In this document: in pieces, positions 1 through 8,395 of the stretch
Position numbering within the stretch: position 1 is the stretch's first letter
Layout of the letters: every line of letters begins with the position of its first letter
Assembly (NCBI GenBank): GCA_007124075.1
Contig: SLFV01000524.1
Location: forward strand, 1-10,198
From: Roseimaritima sp.
GTDB taxonomy: Bacteria > Planctomycetota > Planctomycetia > Pirellulales > Pirellulaceae
Length of the DNA stretch: 10,198 nt
Direction of reading: 5' to 3'
Program-made: the position numbers and the translations under genes
Notes under the pieces: generated by a model
Seen by the model: only the letters and a program-made list of their open reading frames with translations
Told to the model about the DNA's origin: nothing
Databases searched by the model: none

Positions 1-167
<167 letters not shown>

Positions 168-185
168 GCAGCGAGAAGCGAGATC

Positions 186-3100
186 GTGATGGGCCCGCGA
201 CTGAAGCTACCTCAATGCGGGTTGCCCAAAAATATCGCACTGGAACTGTTCCAACCTTTCATTATTCGGCGTCTGAAGGAATTGGGGCATGCGGATACGA
301 TCAAATCGGCCAAGAAGATGCTCGAACGCAAAGACGAGGAGGTCTGGGACATCCTGGAACAGGTGATCACCAACCACCCGGTGATGCTCAACCGCGCCCC
401 GACGTTGCATCGAATGGGCATTCAGGCGTTTGAGCCGACTTTGGTGGAAGGCAATGCGATCCATCTGCATCCGCTGGTCTGTCGCGGCTTTAACGCCGAT
501 TTTGACGGTGATCAGATGGCAGTTCATTTGCCATTGTCAATCGAAGCCCAAGTCGAAGCGCATACACTGATGCTCAGCACCAACAATGTGTTTGCGCCTT
601 CCAACGGCAAGCCGATCATGAGTCCGTCGCAGGACATCGTGATGGGTTGTTATTACACGACGATCTCGCTACCCGGTCGCAAGGGCGAGGGGATGGTTTT
701 TGCCAGCCCGGACGAAGCCGATCTGGCTTTTTCTCAAGGCGTTGCTGATCTGCATGCGGTCATTAGGGTCCGTCTGCCGCGGCATCAGAAACCCAAAAGT
801 AGTGATGGGAAGAATGACTACGGGGCGACCGTGGAAACCACTCCGGGGCGAATTCGGTTCAACCAAATACTTCCTGAAGGGATGGACTATTACAATTACC
901 CGATGCGGTCGGGGGACTTGGCTAAAGTCATCAGCGATTGCTATCAGCGTTTGGGGCGACGTGCAACGATCAATTTGTTGGACGACATGATGCAATTAGG
1001 CTTCCGCGAATCGACTCGCAGTGGGCTTTCCTTCGCAACCGACGATTTGGTGACCCCCGAAACCAAGACGCAGTTCATCCAAGAAGCTGAAAAGAAAGTG
1101 ATGAAATTGAAGAAGGTTTACGAGCGAGGCGGTTTGACCGGCCAAGAGCGTTACCTGCAAGTTTTGGATACGTGGACCGAGGCTCGTGAGCAGATCACGC
1201 GTGACATGATGTCCGCGATGGAAAATGATGTTCGTGGGGATGGTTCCTACGTGAATCCTGTGTATCTGATGGCGCATTCAGGTGCTCGTGGTGGCATCGA
1301 ACAGATTCGGCAGTTGGGTGGGATGCGCGGTTTGATGGCCAAGCCGTCGGGCGATATCATCGAAACGCCGATTAAGGCCAACTTTCGCGAAGGGTTGTCC
1401 GTGCTGGAATACTTTTCCTCGACGCACGGGGCGCGGAAAGGCTTGGCCGATACCGCGTTGAAGACTGCCGACTCCGGTTATTTGACTCGTAAACTGGCCG
1501 ACGTTGCTCAAAACGTGGTCATTACGATGGAAGACTGCGGCACGACCCAGGGAATCAACAAGGGTGTGATCTTCCGGGGCGAGAAAGTCGAACTGAGCTT
1601 GGCCGAATCGATCGTCGGTCGGGTGAGTCGTCAAAACATCGTGCATCCGATCACTGACGAACTGATCGTCGAAGACAGCGGTTTGATCACACCCGAGATT
1701 GCCAGAAAGATTGAGTCCTTGGGGCTGGAAAAAATCCAGGTTCGCAGCCCGATGACCTGTGACGCCCCGCTGGGCGTGTGCCGTCGTTGTTACGGGATGG
1801 ATTTGTCCACCGGGGATTTGGTGGAAGAGGGGATGGCCGTTGGCATTATTGCCGCGCAGTCCATCGGCGAACCGGGTACCCAATTGACGATGCGCACGTT
1901 CCATATCGGAGGCACAGCCACCAAGGAGGTGGAAGAATCCGACGTTAAGTGTAAATCCGCTGGCGAAGTTCGCCTGATTCGTATGCGGACGATCCGTGAC
2001 GACGAAGGACACGATGTTGTCCTGACACGCAACGGAGCGATCGCGTTGGTCGATTCACGAGGCCGCGAGATTGAATCCCATGACATCCCCACGGGGGCAA
2101 AATTGTTGGTTCAAGAAGGGCAGCAGGTCAAGGAAGGAGCCGTTTTGTGCGAATGGAACCCGTACGCGATTCCTATTATGACCGAAATGGCCGGCAAGGT
2201 CCGCTTCGAAGATATTATCGAAGGCGAGACCATGCGGATGGAACAAGAGGTTGGCGGCCAGGTGCGAATGAGGATCACCGACCACAAAGGGGAATTGCAA
2301 CCCCAGGTCGTCATCGAGGACGAACAGGGGAACACCCTGGAATTTCAGTACCTTCCCGAACGTGCGGTCTTGACCGTCGAAGAGGGGACTTTGGTCAAAC
2401 CAGGTAAGGTCATTGCTGAAATGCCTCGCGAATCGGGGGGAGTCAGTGACATTACCGGGGGTCTGCCAAGAATCACGGAGATTTTCGAGGCTCGCAAACC
2501 GAAGGATCCTGCGGTGATCGCCGAGGTTGACGGGGTGGTGGAGCTGAAGGCCGAGAAAAAACGGGGCAAACGAGCCATCATCGTTCGCAGCGAATCTGGG
2601 ATCGAACGCGAACACTTGGTTCCCTACGGTAAACGTTTCTTGGTTCACAGTGGCGATGTTGTCAAAGCGGGCCAAGCCTTGGTTGATGGCCCGTTGGTTC
2701 CGCATGACATCCTGCGGGTTTCGGGCGAGGAGGCGGTCCAGCAGTATCTGCTGCATGAGATTCAGCAGGTCTATCGCTCACAGCGGGTTGAAATCAATGA
2801 CAAGCACTGCGAGGTGATTATTGCTCGGATGCTGCGCAAAGTAAAAGTCGAGTCGTGCGGTGACACAAATCTGCTGGAAGGGATGGTGATGGATAAGTTC
2901 GAATTTCGCCGAGCGAACCAAAGGTTGGCAAATTGCTTGAAAATTACCGAGCAAGGCGATAGTCATTTTGAGGTCGGGGCTATCGTCCCCAAGGAGGCGA
3001 TTGAACAGACCAATGCCGAACTGGAAGCCGCTGGTGGAACGCCTTGCAAGGGAAAGAAAGCCAGACCTTCCAGCGCCAGCACGCAACTGCTGGGGATTAC

Positions 3101-3515
3101 GAAGGCCGCCGTGCAGTCCAACAGTTTCATCAGTGCTGCATCGTTCCAGGAAACGACAAAGGTCCTCACCGAGGCGGCGTTGGCGGGTAAGGTTGACCGT
3201 TTGGTGGGCCTGAAGGAGAACGTGATTTTGGGGCATTTGATTCCCGCCGGGACGGGATTCCGGATCTTCCAGGATTCGGTGGTTCGATTGCATCGTGAAA
3301 CGTTGGAGGAACAGGCCAATGAACCGATTCAAAGCCTAACCGAATCGTTCCCGTTACTGGCTGCCTCCGACAACGGAGTTTCCGGCGAAAGCGAAGATGC
3401 TCCGTCACCACCGATACAGGAACCATTGACGTCAGACGAACCTGCTCCGAACAAAGACGTGCTGGGAAGCATGTTTGGTGGAGGAGCTGAATCGAGCTCC
3501 GGTGGCCAAGAATGA
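186..3515 (+). CDS. rpoC: DNA-directed RNA polymerase subunit beta', C-terminal three quarters
   Basis: This is the catalytic large subunit of RNA polymerase, the cytoplasmic enzyme that makes RNA from DNA with RpoB, RpoA, omega and sigma. Residues here count from the GTG at 186 (1109 aa); an ATG follows at 189. The active-site loop NADFDGDQM is at 103-111, with Mg-binding Asp105, Asp107 and Asp109. NRAPTLHR is near 69-76. Bridge-helix sequence ([20 protein letters not shown]) and the trigger-loop region ([11 protein letters not shown], around 560-580) are intact. The second zinc site has all four Cys (451, 525, 532, 535). The end is complete, with [21 protein letters not shown] followed by a polar, acidic Ser/Gly/Pro-rich tail of about 55 residues. 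The stop is TGA. The frame is continuous with the beta' fragment upstream of the TAG at 165, so the GTG at 186 is either an artefact of that stop or a true restart. rpoB would be expected upstream. More than 1100 codons stay open and all catalytic motifs survive, which implies selection on this part. Confidence 0.95.
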   Translation: MMGPRLKLPQCGLPKNIALELFQPFIIRRLKELGHADTIKSAKKMLERKDEEVWDILEQVITNHPVMLNRAPTLHRMGIQAFEPTLVEGNAIHLHPLVCRGFNADFDGDQMAVHLPLSIEAQVEAHTLMLSTNNVFAPSNGKPIMSPSQDIVMGCYYTTISLPGRKGEGMVFASPDEADLAFSQGVADLHAVIRVRLPRHQKPKSSDGKNDYGATVETTPGRIRFNQILPEGMDYYNYPMRSGDLAKVISDCYQRLGRRATINLLDDMMQLGFRESTRSGLSFATDDLVTPETKTQFIQEAEKKVMKLKKVYERGGLTGQERYLQVLDTWTEAREQITRDMMSAMENDVRGDGSYVNPVYLMAHSGARGGIEQIRQLGGMRGLMAKPSGDIIETPIKANFREGLSVLEYFSSTHGARKGLADTALKTADSGYLTRKLADVAQNVVITMEDCGTTQGINKGVIFRGEKVELSLAESIVGRVSRQNIVHPITDELIVEDSGLITPEIARKIESLGLEKIQVRSPMTCDAPLGVCRRCYGMDLSTGDLVEEGMAVGIIAAQSIGEPGTQLTMRTFHIGGTATKEVEESDVKCKSAGEVRLIRMRTIRDDEGHDVVLTRNGAIALVDSRGREIESHDIPTGAKLLVQEGQQVKEGAVLCEWNPYAIPIMTEMAGKVRFEDIIEGETMRMEQEVGGQVRMRITDHKGELQPQVVIEDEQGNTLEFQYLPERAVLTVEEGTLVKPGKVIAEMPRESGGVSDITGGLPRITEIFEARKPKDPAVIAEVDGVVELKAEKKRGKRAIIVRSESGIEREHLVPYGKRFLVHSGDVVKAGQALVDGPLVPHDILRVSGEEAVQQYLLHEIQQVYRSQRVEINDKHCEVIIARMLRKVKVESCGDTNLLEGMVMDKFEFRRANQRLANCLKITEQGDSHFEVGAIVPKEAIEQTNAELEAAGGTPCKGKKARPSSASTQLLGITKAAVQSNSFISAASFQETTKVLTEAALAGKVDRLVGLKENVILGHLIPAGTGFRIFQDSVVRLHRETLEEQANEPIQSLTESFPLLAASDNGVSGESEDAPSPPIQEPLTSDEPAPNKDVLGSMFGGGAESSSGGQE

Positions 3516-3541
3516 TCGCGACTTAGGTAACCGTTCGTGTT

Positions 3542-3577
3542 CGCCAGAATTCCCTTCGTAAAAATGGAATTCTGGCG
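3542..3577. terminator. Perfect 12-bp inverted repeat between convergent genes; candidate bidirectional terminator
   Basis: CGCCAGAATTCC at 3542-3553 is exactly complementary to GGAATTCTGGCG at 3566-3577, with a 12-base loop (cttcgtaaaaat). It begins 27 bases after the rpoC stop and lies 35 bases beyond the stop of the convergent DUF58 gene, where a shared terminator would be expected. Neither strand carries a T run after the stem, so it is not a classic intrinsic terminator. It could instead be a member of a dispersed intergenic hairpin family or a protein-binding palindrome. Confidence 0.5.
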
Positions 3578-3611
3578 CCCCACTGCGGTACCATCATGGC
3601 CGCCGCTTGCC

Positions 3612-4517
3612 CTACCGAATGGCCCCGGCGTCTCGCATCATGCCGGTCAGCACGAAATCGAAGGGAACGTCGGACAAGGCGCGCACGTGGGTCATCGCGT
3701 ACTGGCGACAATAACGCTGGACCGCCGCATTGAATTCCCCGATCCGCTGACGGTACCGTTGAACGTGCTGGGGCGTGATGGTCACCTGACGGCGCGCGCC
3801 CGTTTCTGCATCTTCCAATTCTATATCGCCTACGGCCGTCGGGTATAGTTCTTCCTGGGCCTGGATTTGAACAACATGGGTTTCGAATCGGTGGTACCGA
3901 AGCCGGTCCAGACCCGCAGAAAAATCGCTCGCATCCAGGAGGTCACTGATCAGAATCGCAACCCCCGGGTGCCGGACGCGTTGCCCAAACTGTGCAACCG
4001 CAGCCTCCAGATCACTTGCTTGCCCGCTGGTTTGCAGCGATTCCAGGAATTTCAATACACGCAGGATTTGATTCTTCCCGCGCATCATCGGAAGCGACGA
4101 CCGGACTTTCCCATCGAAGGTGACGATTCCCACACGATCAAAATCAGAAAGCGCGATGTAAGCCAAACCTGCTGCCAATTGTCGACCAAAATCAAACTTG
4201 GTCGGATCGCCAATCGCCATGCTTTCGCTGACGTCCAGTAGCAAATAAACCGGCAGATCACGTTCTTCGTGAAACCGCTTCAGCAGCAAATCGCCATGCC
4301 GGGCATACACATTCCAGTCGACATGCCGCAGATCGTCCCCGTGCAGATAATCACGATACTCGGCGAACTCGACCCCACCCCCCATTTGCCCCCCACGCCG
4401 CTGAGCCAGCATGTCGCCGCCGCGAGCCCGCTGGGAAAAGATCGACAGGTACTCCAAGCGTTTTAGAAATTGGGCGTCAAACAAACCTTGGGCCTCAGTG
4501 TTAACCTGGCGTCCCAT
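3612..4517 (-). CDS. DUF58 domain protein with a von Willebrand A-like fold
   Basis: A 301-residue protein of the DUF58 family. Family hallmarks are visible: a basic N-terminal part, then GVEFAEYRDYLHGDDLRHVD at about 48-67, DWNVYARHGDLLLKRFHEER at about 67-86, and a MIDAS-like metal motif DVSESM (Asp95, Ser97, Ser99). The rest has alternating strands and helices, including an ILISDLLDAS segment. There is no membrane segment or signal peptide, so it should be cytoplasmic. Related proteins usually work with a MoxR-type AAA+ ATPase, sometimes in clusters with other VWA proteins; no such partner is in the window. The ATG at 4517 is chosen because family similarity begins within the first 15 residues, which forces a 55-base overlap with the upstream phosphatase-like gene and suggests translational coupling. 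It is the last gene of the rpe operon and ends in TAG. The family call is strong; its role here is unknown. Confidence 0.9.
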   Translation of the reverse strand: MGRQVNTEAQGLFDAQFLKRLEYLSIFSQRARGGDMLAQRRGGQMGGGVEFAEYRDYLHGDDLRHVDWNVYARHGDLLLKRFHEERDLPVYLLLDVSESMAIGDPTKFDFGRQLAAGLAYIALSDFDRVGIVTFDGKVRSSLPMMRGKNQILRVLKFLESLQTSGQASDLEAAVAQFGQRVRHPGVAILISDLLDASDFSAGLDRLRYHRFETHVVQIQAQEELYPTAVGDIELEDAETGARRQVTITPQHVQRYRQRIGEFNAAVQRYCRQYAMTHVRALSDVPFDFVLTGMMRDAGAIR

Positions 4518-5089
4518 GCATCGTTCTGGCTTTCAACCGCCTGATAAACTTCATACGAACCGGTGTCGGTTTCAACTTTCCATAAATCTTGGATCGTTCC
4601 TCCGCTCAGCAGTACTGCGACGATGCTGGCCAATGGTTCGGGGACCACGATTGCAATGCTTCCGTGACGATGCTTGCGTAAGATCTTGGCGATTGCGGTT
4701 TTGATTCGGTCCGCTGCTTCCTCCAACGTTTCGCCGCGTGGTGGGCAAAGACATTGCGGGCTGTCTTGGCCTTGTCGGTAAACGCGTGGTAACTGCCGTC
4801 GGACCTCCGCAATCAGTTTGCCATGCCACAAGCCGTGGTCGACATTTTTCAAACAGTCGATGGTTTTCATCTTCGCACGCCGGCCCTGGGCAAGCCGCGT
4901 AGCGGTTTGTCTGGCCGATTCACACGGGCCACAGTAAATGGTTTCCAATGAATATCCCGACAATTCACCGGCCAGCCTGTCGACTTGCTGATGCCCGTTG
5001 GCCGACATCGGCATATCAAGGCAACCTTTGATTCGCCCTTGTTCATCAAAGTCGGTTGCACCGGGACGCACCAAAACGATCTCTAACAT
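4463..5089 (-). CDS. Histidine phosphatase (phosphoglycerate mutase) fold protein lacking both catalytic histidines
   Basis: A 208-residue protein with the frame of the phosphoglycerate mutase/histidine phosphatase superfamily. It has an N-terminal MLEIVLVRPGATDFD strand, GCLDMPMSANGHQQ, CGPCESARQTA with the second conserved Arg (Arg60), a DHGLWHG region, and PPRGETLEEAADRI. The phosphate-accepting RHG motif is RPG here (Arg8-Pro9-Gly10). The second catalytic His, normally in an SHG-type motif, is replaced by VVPEPLASI (about 148-156). Family knowledge therefore predicts no phosphatase or mutase activity, although the phosphate-binding arginines remain; a binding or regulatory role is an inference. 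The ATG at 5089 starts the recognisable domain 11 bases after the rpe stop. A longer in-frame extension to 5221 exists, but it lies inside rpe and looks non-coding. The gene overlaps the DUF58 gene downstream and ends in TAA. Confidence 0.85.
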   Translation of the reverse strand: MLEIVLVRPGATDFDEQGRIKGCLDMPMSANGHQQVDRLAGELSGYSLETIYCGPCESARQTATRLAQGRRAKMKTIDCLKNVDHGLWHGKLIAEVRRQLPRVYRQGQDSPQCLCPPRGETLEEAADRIKTAIAKILRKHRHGSIAIVVPEPLASIVAVLLSGGTIQDLWKVETDTGSYEVYQAVESQNDAWDARLTLRPKVCLTPNF

Positions 5090-5100
5090 GCAAGGATTAT

Positions 5101-5814
5101 CTACAAGGTGGAAGAAGAGGCCTGCAATGCAGCACGTAATCGCCTGACCGCAGCCGAATAATCGTCGATCCCAAAGATCGCCGAACCAACAACAAACAGA
5201 TCGCAACCCGCCGCGTGACAATCGCCGATAGTATCCGCGTTGATTCCACCGTCGACTTGCAGCAGCAGTTCGGGGTGCGATTTTCGCAGCAAACGGAGCT
5301 TATCGACCGCGACGGGGTCAAAAGGTTGTCCCCCAAAACCCGCGGGCACGCTCATGACCAGCACCCCGTCGGCATACGGTATCGCTTGGTCCAAATCATG
5401 CAAGGCCGTCTTGGGGTTGAGCGCCAGACCCGCGACCAAACCGCGACCACGGATCTGTTTTAAAACCTCGATCGCCTGCAAAGGGCCGCCGACCGCTTCG
5501 ATATGGAACGTGATCATGTCGGCACCTGCATCGGCAAAAGCATCCACATAGGCGGCAGGTTCCTGGATCATTAAATGCGCATCCAAAAACATGTCGGTGT
5601 GCTTCTTTAAACCGGCCACGATCGGCATGCCGTAGGTGAGATTAGGCACAAACTGTCCGTCCATCACGTCCAAGTGCAATACCTCAACCCCCGCCTCCCG
5701 CAAGTGCTGAACCTCGCCCCGAAGGTCGCCGAAATCGCATTGCAGAAGACTGGGCAGGATGGCCGGTTTGCAGTTCTTCAGACGTTCTAATCGGTTCTGG
5801 ATCATGTTTTCCAT
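5101..5814 (-). CDS. rpe: Ribulose-phosphate 3-epimerase
   Basis: Interconverts D-ribulose 5-phosphate and D-xylulose 5-phosphate in the pentose phosphate pathway; a cytoplasmic TIM barrel. With the ATG at 5814 it has 237 residues, close to the family's usual 215-240. The N-terminal AILPSLLQCDFGDL, HLDVMDGQFVPNLTYG and DAHLMIQEP carry His47, Asp49 and His80. QVDGGIN supplies Asp188, completing the expected set of four metal ligands. The phosphate loop reads MSVPAGFGGQPF instead of the usual SVNPGFGGQ, and DGH in the second motif is DGQ; both are mild departures. Other possible starts are the ATG at 5805, which has GGA a few bases upstream, and a GTG at 5865. It is the first gene of a minus-strand operon, with the phosphatase-fold gene starting 11 bases after its TAG. 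A TTGACA on the minus strand (5880-5875) lies upstream but lacks a convincing -10 box. Confidence 0.95.
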   Translation of the reverse strand: MENMIQNRLERLKNCKPAILPSLLQCDFGDLRGEVQHLREAGVEVLHLDVMDGQFVPNLTYGMPIVAGLKKHTDMFLDAHLMIQEPAAYVDAFADAGADMITFHIEAVGGPLQAIEVLKQIRGRGLVAGLALNPKTALHDLDQAIPYADGVLVMSVPAGFGGQPFDPVAVDKLRLLRKSHPELLLQVDGGINADTIGDCHAAGCDLFVVGSAIFGIDDYSAAVRRLRAALQASSSTL

Positions 5815-6139
5815 GAAAAGAGACAATGGATTTGGCTTGCTACAACCACCCGTTTTCCTCAGCACGCGTCAAGTTGTCAATTCGCGGCGCAACCGAACGC
5901 GAAATATCACTGGCGTATTAGCTAGCATTGACGCGATGAAACCCCAGGTTTTCCGTCAGAAAGCTGCTTTAAAGGAACCTATTTTTCCTTTGCGGTTTCG
6001 TTTTTTTTCTTTTGCCAGCCCGAGTTTTTTTCACCGGCATGGTCAGTTCGGTTCTCATTTTCGTTGCAGGTGCCTTTTGGAGGCGTTACCGTAATGGCAA
6101 ACATTTCCTTCTTCTCTTGATTGTTGCGGGGGTTTAGCC
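5815..6139. other. Intergenic gap between divergent rpe and lipoprotein genes
   Basis: No convincing gene is seen in these 325 bases. It should hold the rpe promoter (minus strand) and the promoter of the lipoprotein gene (plus strand), but no clear -35/-10 pair could be picked. A plus-strand stretch at about 5980-6030 is rich in T runs. Just before it is a weak AT-rich hairpin, AAAGGAA at 5971-5977 against TTCCTTT at 5985-5991. A GGGGG at 6128-6132 sits 7 bases before the ATG at 6140 and may be its ribosome binding site. Confidence 0.5.
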
Positions 6140-6512
6140 ATGATTAGGGACGCGCGCTCGGCGTTTACACTTGTTTTACGCGGTGGTCTTTTGGGCCCCG
6201 ATGCTGTGCATCAGCGGCTGCGGTTCGTCCGACGGCAAAATCGTTGTCAGGGGCACGGTAACCCTGGACGGTCAACCGCTTGAAAAGGCGACCGTAGCGT
6301 TTGTTGGCAGCCAAGGTGGCCAGATTTCTAGCGGTTCAACCGACCAGGACGGGAAGTTTTCGATCGCTGCCACTGCTGGCTTGAACAAGGTCGTCGTGAA
6401 CAAGCTGGCACCGGGAGATGATGGGGGGTTCTCGATGGGGCATCCTCGGTTTCTCGCAAAATCTACAGCTTCAGAACCGGCAGGACGCGACTGCGGCTTA
6501 GTTTTTGCATGA
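6140..6512 (+). pseudogene. Small lipoprotein with carboxypeptidase-regulatory-like beta domain, apparently frameshifted and C-terminally short
   Basis: The main frame is open from a TTG at 6171 to the TGA at 6512 (113 residues). It contains a lipobox (Ile-Ser-Gly-Cys, Cys17) followed by CGSSDGKIVVRGTVTLDGQP and QDGKFSI, the start of a small beta-sandwich seen in many planctomycete lipoproteins; it would be anchored outside the inner membrane. The hydrophobic stretch has no charged n-region from the TTG. The ATG at 6140, with GGGGG 7 bases upstream, opens MIRDARSAFTLVLR in another frame. Dropping one base near 6182 would join the two into a normal signal peptide. At the other end the domain stops early: the last 17 residues are encoded by DNA that also codes for the tail of the convergent radical SAM gene. 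It could be a decaying gene or a sequence error. An intact gene using the TTG start is less likely. Confidence 0.6.
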
Positions 6513-7602
6513 TCGCAGCGGGGGTCTGATCGGCGGTAGCCCCTGGGTTGGTTCGTTGTGGTGACGGTCGGTAGGCTGCACCTTGGCGTGAACCGCGGCG
6601 TCGAAACTCCCGTTCGATTTCCAAGCGGATTGCTGACTTTTCCAAGCACCAGCGGGGTTCCAGCAAGTAATCCGGGGGAGCCTCGCCACTGACACGTTCC
6701 ACGATGACCTGAGGCGGGATACGCTCCAGGAAATCGACGACAGTGCTGACGTAAGCCTGTCGATCCATCATCCGCACCTGGCCCGCGGCAACCTGATCGC
6801 CCAGGGGTGTCCCGCGAACCGCGTACAGGTTGTGCAGTTTGACGGCATCCAGGCCCAGGTGCCCGATCTCCTCCGCCGTCTGCAGCATGTCTTCATGCGA
6901 TTCGCCCGGAATTCCCAGGATCACATGCCCACAGGTTTCAAACCGTCGCCCACGACTGCGAACCATCGCGTCGATCATCGCAGCGTGATGATGCCCGCGG
7001 TTCATCCAGTCCAAGCTCCGGTCGTGGATCGTTTGCATGCCATATTCCAGCGACACATAGTGCCGTGCCGCCAACACGTCAATCAGGTCCAGAACCTCGT
7101 CGGGAACGCAGTCGGGTCGCGTCCCAATAGCTAATCCAACGACATGCGGGGACACCTCCAAGGCCGCGCGATAAAGCGCTTCTAATTGGTCGATCGGACC
7201 GTATGTATTGGTCGCGGGTTGCAAATAAGCAATAAAACCAGCGACTTTGTCATAACGTTTGGTGACTGCCGCGATACCTCGTTGCATTTGATCGATCACG
7301 CTGGCCAAACGGACGCGTCGACTGGGGCTGAACGAACGATTGTCACAAAAATTACAGCCACCCCGTGTCACCGCACCGTCTACATTGGGACACGTAAAGC
7401 CCGCATCGATGCTGACGCGTTGAATGCGTCCACCAAATCGCCGGCGCAGCGCAGCACCGAACGCATTGAAGCACAATCCCTCCTGAATCCACTGCAGACG
7501 ATCATCAACATTAGAAACCTTCTCGGGGCCACAATGACGGGCAGGCCGTTGGGATTGACCATTTTGGGGTCCGTTCTGCAATTTTTTTTCTTCGTTATTC
7601 AT
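6463..7602 (-). CDS. Radical SAM protein, YhcC/TIGR01212 type
   Basis: A 379-residue radical SAM protein that recalls E. coli YhcC along its whole core. The iron-sulfur cysteines are Cys71, Cys83 and Cys86 in the family's unusual C-x11-C-x2-C spacing (FTCPNVDG, then GGCNFC). Other shared motifs are AYLQPATNTYG, GLAIGTRPDCVPDEVLDLI, SLEYGMQTIHDRSLDWMNRG, ILGIPGESHEDM, AVKLHNLYAVRGTPL and the C-terminal EPRWCLEKSAI. It is expected to bind a 4Fe-4S cluster and S-adenosylmethionine in the cytoplasm; the family's substrate is not known to me. The ATG at 7602 has GGA nine bases before it, and upstream codons look non-coding. Compared with the roughly 300-residue relatives it has about 35 extra polar residues in front and about 35 extra Pro/Thr/Arg-rich residues behind. 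That tail overlaps the convergent lipoprotein gene by 50 bases. The stop is TAG. Confidence 0.92.
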   Translation of the reverse strand: MNNEEKKLQNGPQNGQSQRPARHCGPEKVSNVDDRLQWIQEGLCFNAFGAALRRRFGGRIQRVSIDAGFTCPNVDGAVTRGGCNFCDNRSFSPSRRVRLASVIDQMQRGIAAVTKRYDKVAGFIAYLQPATNTYGPIDQLEALYRAALEVSPHVVGLAIGTRPDCVPDEVLDLIDVLAARHYVSLEYGMQTIHDRSLDWMNRGHHHAAMIDAMVRSRGRRFETCGHVILGIPGESHEDMLQTAEEIGHLGLDAVKLHNLYAVRGTPLGDQVAAGQVRMMDRQAYVSTVVDFLERIPPQVIVERVSGEAPPDYLLEPRWCLEKSAIRLEIEREFRRRGSRQGAAYRPSPQRTNPGATADQTPAAIMQKLSRSRVLPVLKL

Positions 7603-7742
7603 TAGGAATCCATTGTCATCCGCCCATTTTCGTCGAAAATGAGATGTAGGAGAATACCAGGCAGGCGACGCCTCTCCAAACTTCCTGGTCGTCGTGGTGT
7701 GCGTTGCTGCTGTTCGTTGCTGCTTGTTGTGCGGTTGAAAAA

Positions 7743-8225
7743 ATGAGTCATTTCCCAGGATCTTCGGACAATTCGCATGACAGTACTTACGCAGAGAAAA
7801 ATCGCGGCGAACTGGTCCCCTGTGGTGGTGGCGACCCGATTCCATTGCACAAAAGCAAATTACTGATTGGGCGTCGCGAATCGTGCGACATTTCGCTGAA
7901 ATTCTCTAATGTGTCAGGGCAGCATTGTCGGTTATCGCTGGAAAGCGGGTACTGGTTCGTCCGCGATTTGAACAGTCGCAATGGAACCAAGGTCGACGGC
8001 AAGCGGATTTACCGTAAGCGGCTTGACCCGGGCTGCACGCTTTCCCTGGCGAAACATGAGTTCAAGGTTGTGTACAACCCCCAGGAATTGGGGGCCTATG
8101 GCACACCGCCACCGGATGACGACGACGTCGAGGAGTTGCTCCGACGGTCGTTATTGGATCGCGCGGGCCTAGCACGGCGAAGCCCGAATCGTCCCAATGC
8201 GAATAAAAACCCGCTGGATGATTAA
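7743..8225 (+). CDS. FHA domain protein
   Basis: A 160-residue protein with one forkhead-associated (FHA) domain, a module that binds phosphothreonine peptides. The domain spans about residues 22-112 and keeps the family residues: Gly43-Arg44 in LLIGRRESCDI, Ser58 and His61 in NVSGQHCRL, and Asn80-Gly81 in DLNSRNGTKVDGKRI. A linker with four Asp (124-128) and a basic, Asn/Pro-rich C-terminus follow. There is no signal peptide, membrane segment or second domain, so it probably acts as a cytoplasmic adaptor for a Ser/Thr kinase encoded elsewhere; planctomycetes have many. The ATG at 7743 is preferred. A longer frame from a TTG at 7704 would add MLLFVAACCAVEK, which lacks a charged n-region and comes from a repetitive stretch. 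It is divergent from the radical SAM gene, with 140 bases between the starts that must hold both promoters. The stop is TAA. Confidence 0.9.
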   Translation: MSHFPGSSDNSHDSTYAEKNRGELVPCGGGDPIPLHKSKLLIGRRESCDISLKFSNVSGQHCRLSLESGYWFVRDLNSRNGTKVDGKRIYRKRLDPGCTLSLAKHEFKVVYNPQELGAYGTPPPDDDDVEELLRRSLLDRAGLARRSPNRPNANKNPLDD

Positions 8226-8383
8226 GCGTCATTTGACCGAGATCCGTGCCGGCGTGACGAAACGGGGGAATTTTCTATTGACCTTTGGGGGACTTCTTAT
8301 TAATTGTGAAGGTAGACGATCCTTGCGATGGGTTCGCATTGATCCAACGACACGGGACGTTTTCCGTACAACTCGTTGTGTGC

Positions 8384-8390
8384 GAGGTGA
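8384..8390 (+). promoter_or_regulatory. Strong Shine-Dalgarno site setting the start at 8396
   Basis: GAGGTGA, continuing as GAGGTGAT, matches the complement of the 16S rRNA 3' end and stands 5 bases before the ATG at 8396. It favours this ATG over the ATG at 8390, which overlaps the site, and over the longer frame from 8285. No other gene here has so good a site. Confidence 0.65.
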
Positions 8391-8395
8391 TGAAA

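Noticed and set aside
1278..2756. Long minus-strand open frames opposite rpoC (1278-2012 and 2055-2756)
   Set aside because: They are mirror frames of a strongly conserved plus-strand gene, show no family motif, and rpoC motifs continue unbroken on the other strand.
3867..4241. Plus-strand open frame of 124 codons opposite the DUF58 gene
   Set aside because: The minus strand here encodes clear DUF58 motifs; the plus frame has no recognisable domain.
5090..5221. N-terminal extension of the phosphatase-fold protein into rpe
   Set aside because: The extra 44 codons overlap the 3' end of rpe, are Cys/Trp-rich and unlike the family; similarity starts at the ATG at 5089.
5875..5880. Perfect TTGACA on the minus strand as rpe promoter -35
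   Set aside because: No acceptable -10 box at 16-18 bases could be found, so it is not called as a promoter.
7186..7605. Plus-strand open frame of 139 codons
   Set aside because: It lies opposite the cysteine-cluster region of the radical SAM gene, and its apparent protein shows no sensible pattern.
7701..7730. Near-repeat of gttgctgctg-like units before the FHA gene, read as MLLFVAACC leader
   Set aside because: It is low-complexity, has no charged n-region and no ribosome binding site; the ATG at 7743 fits the FHA protein better.
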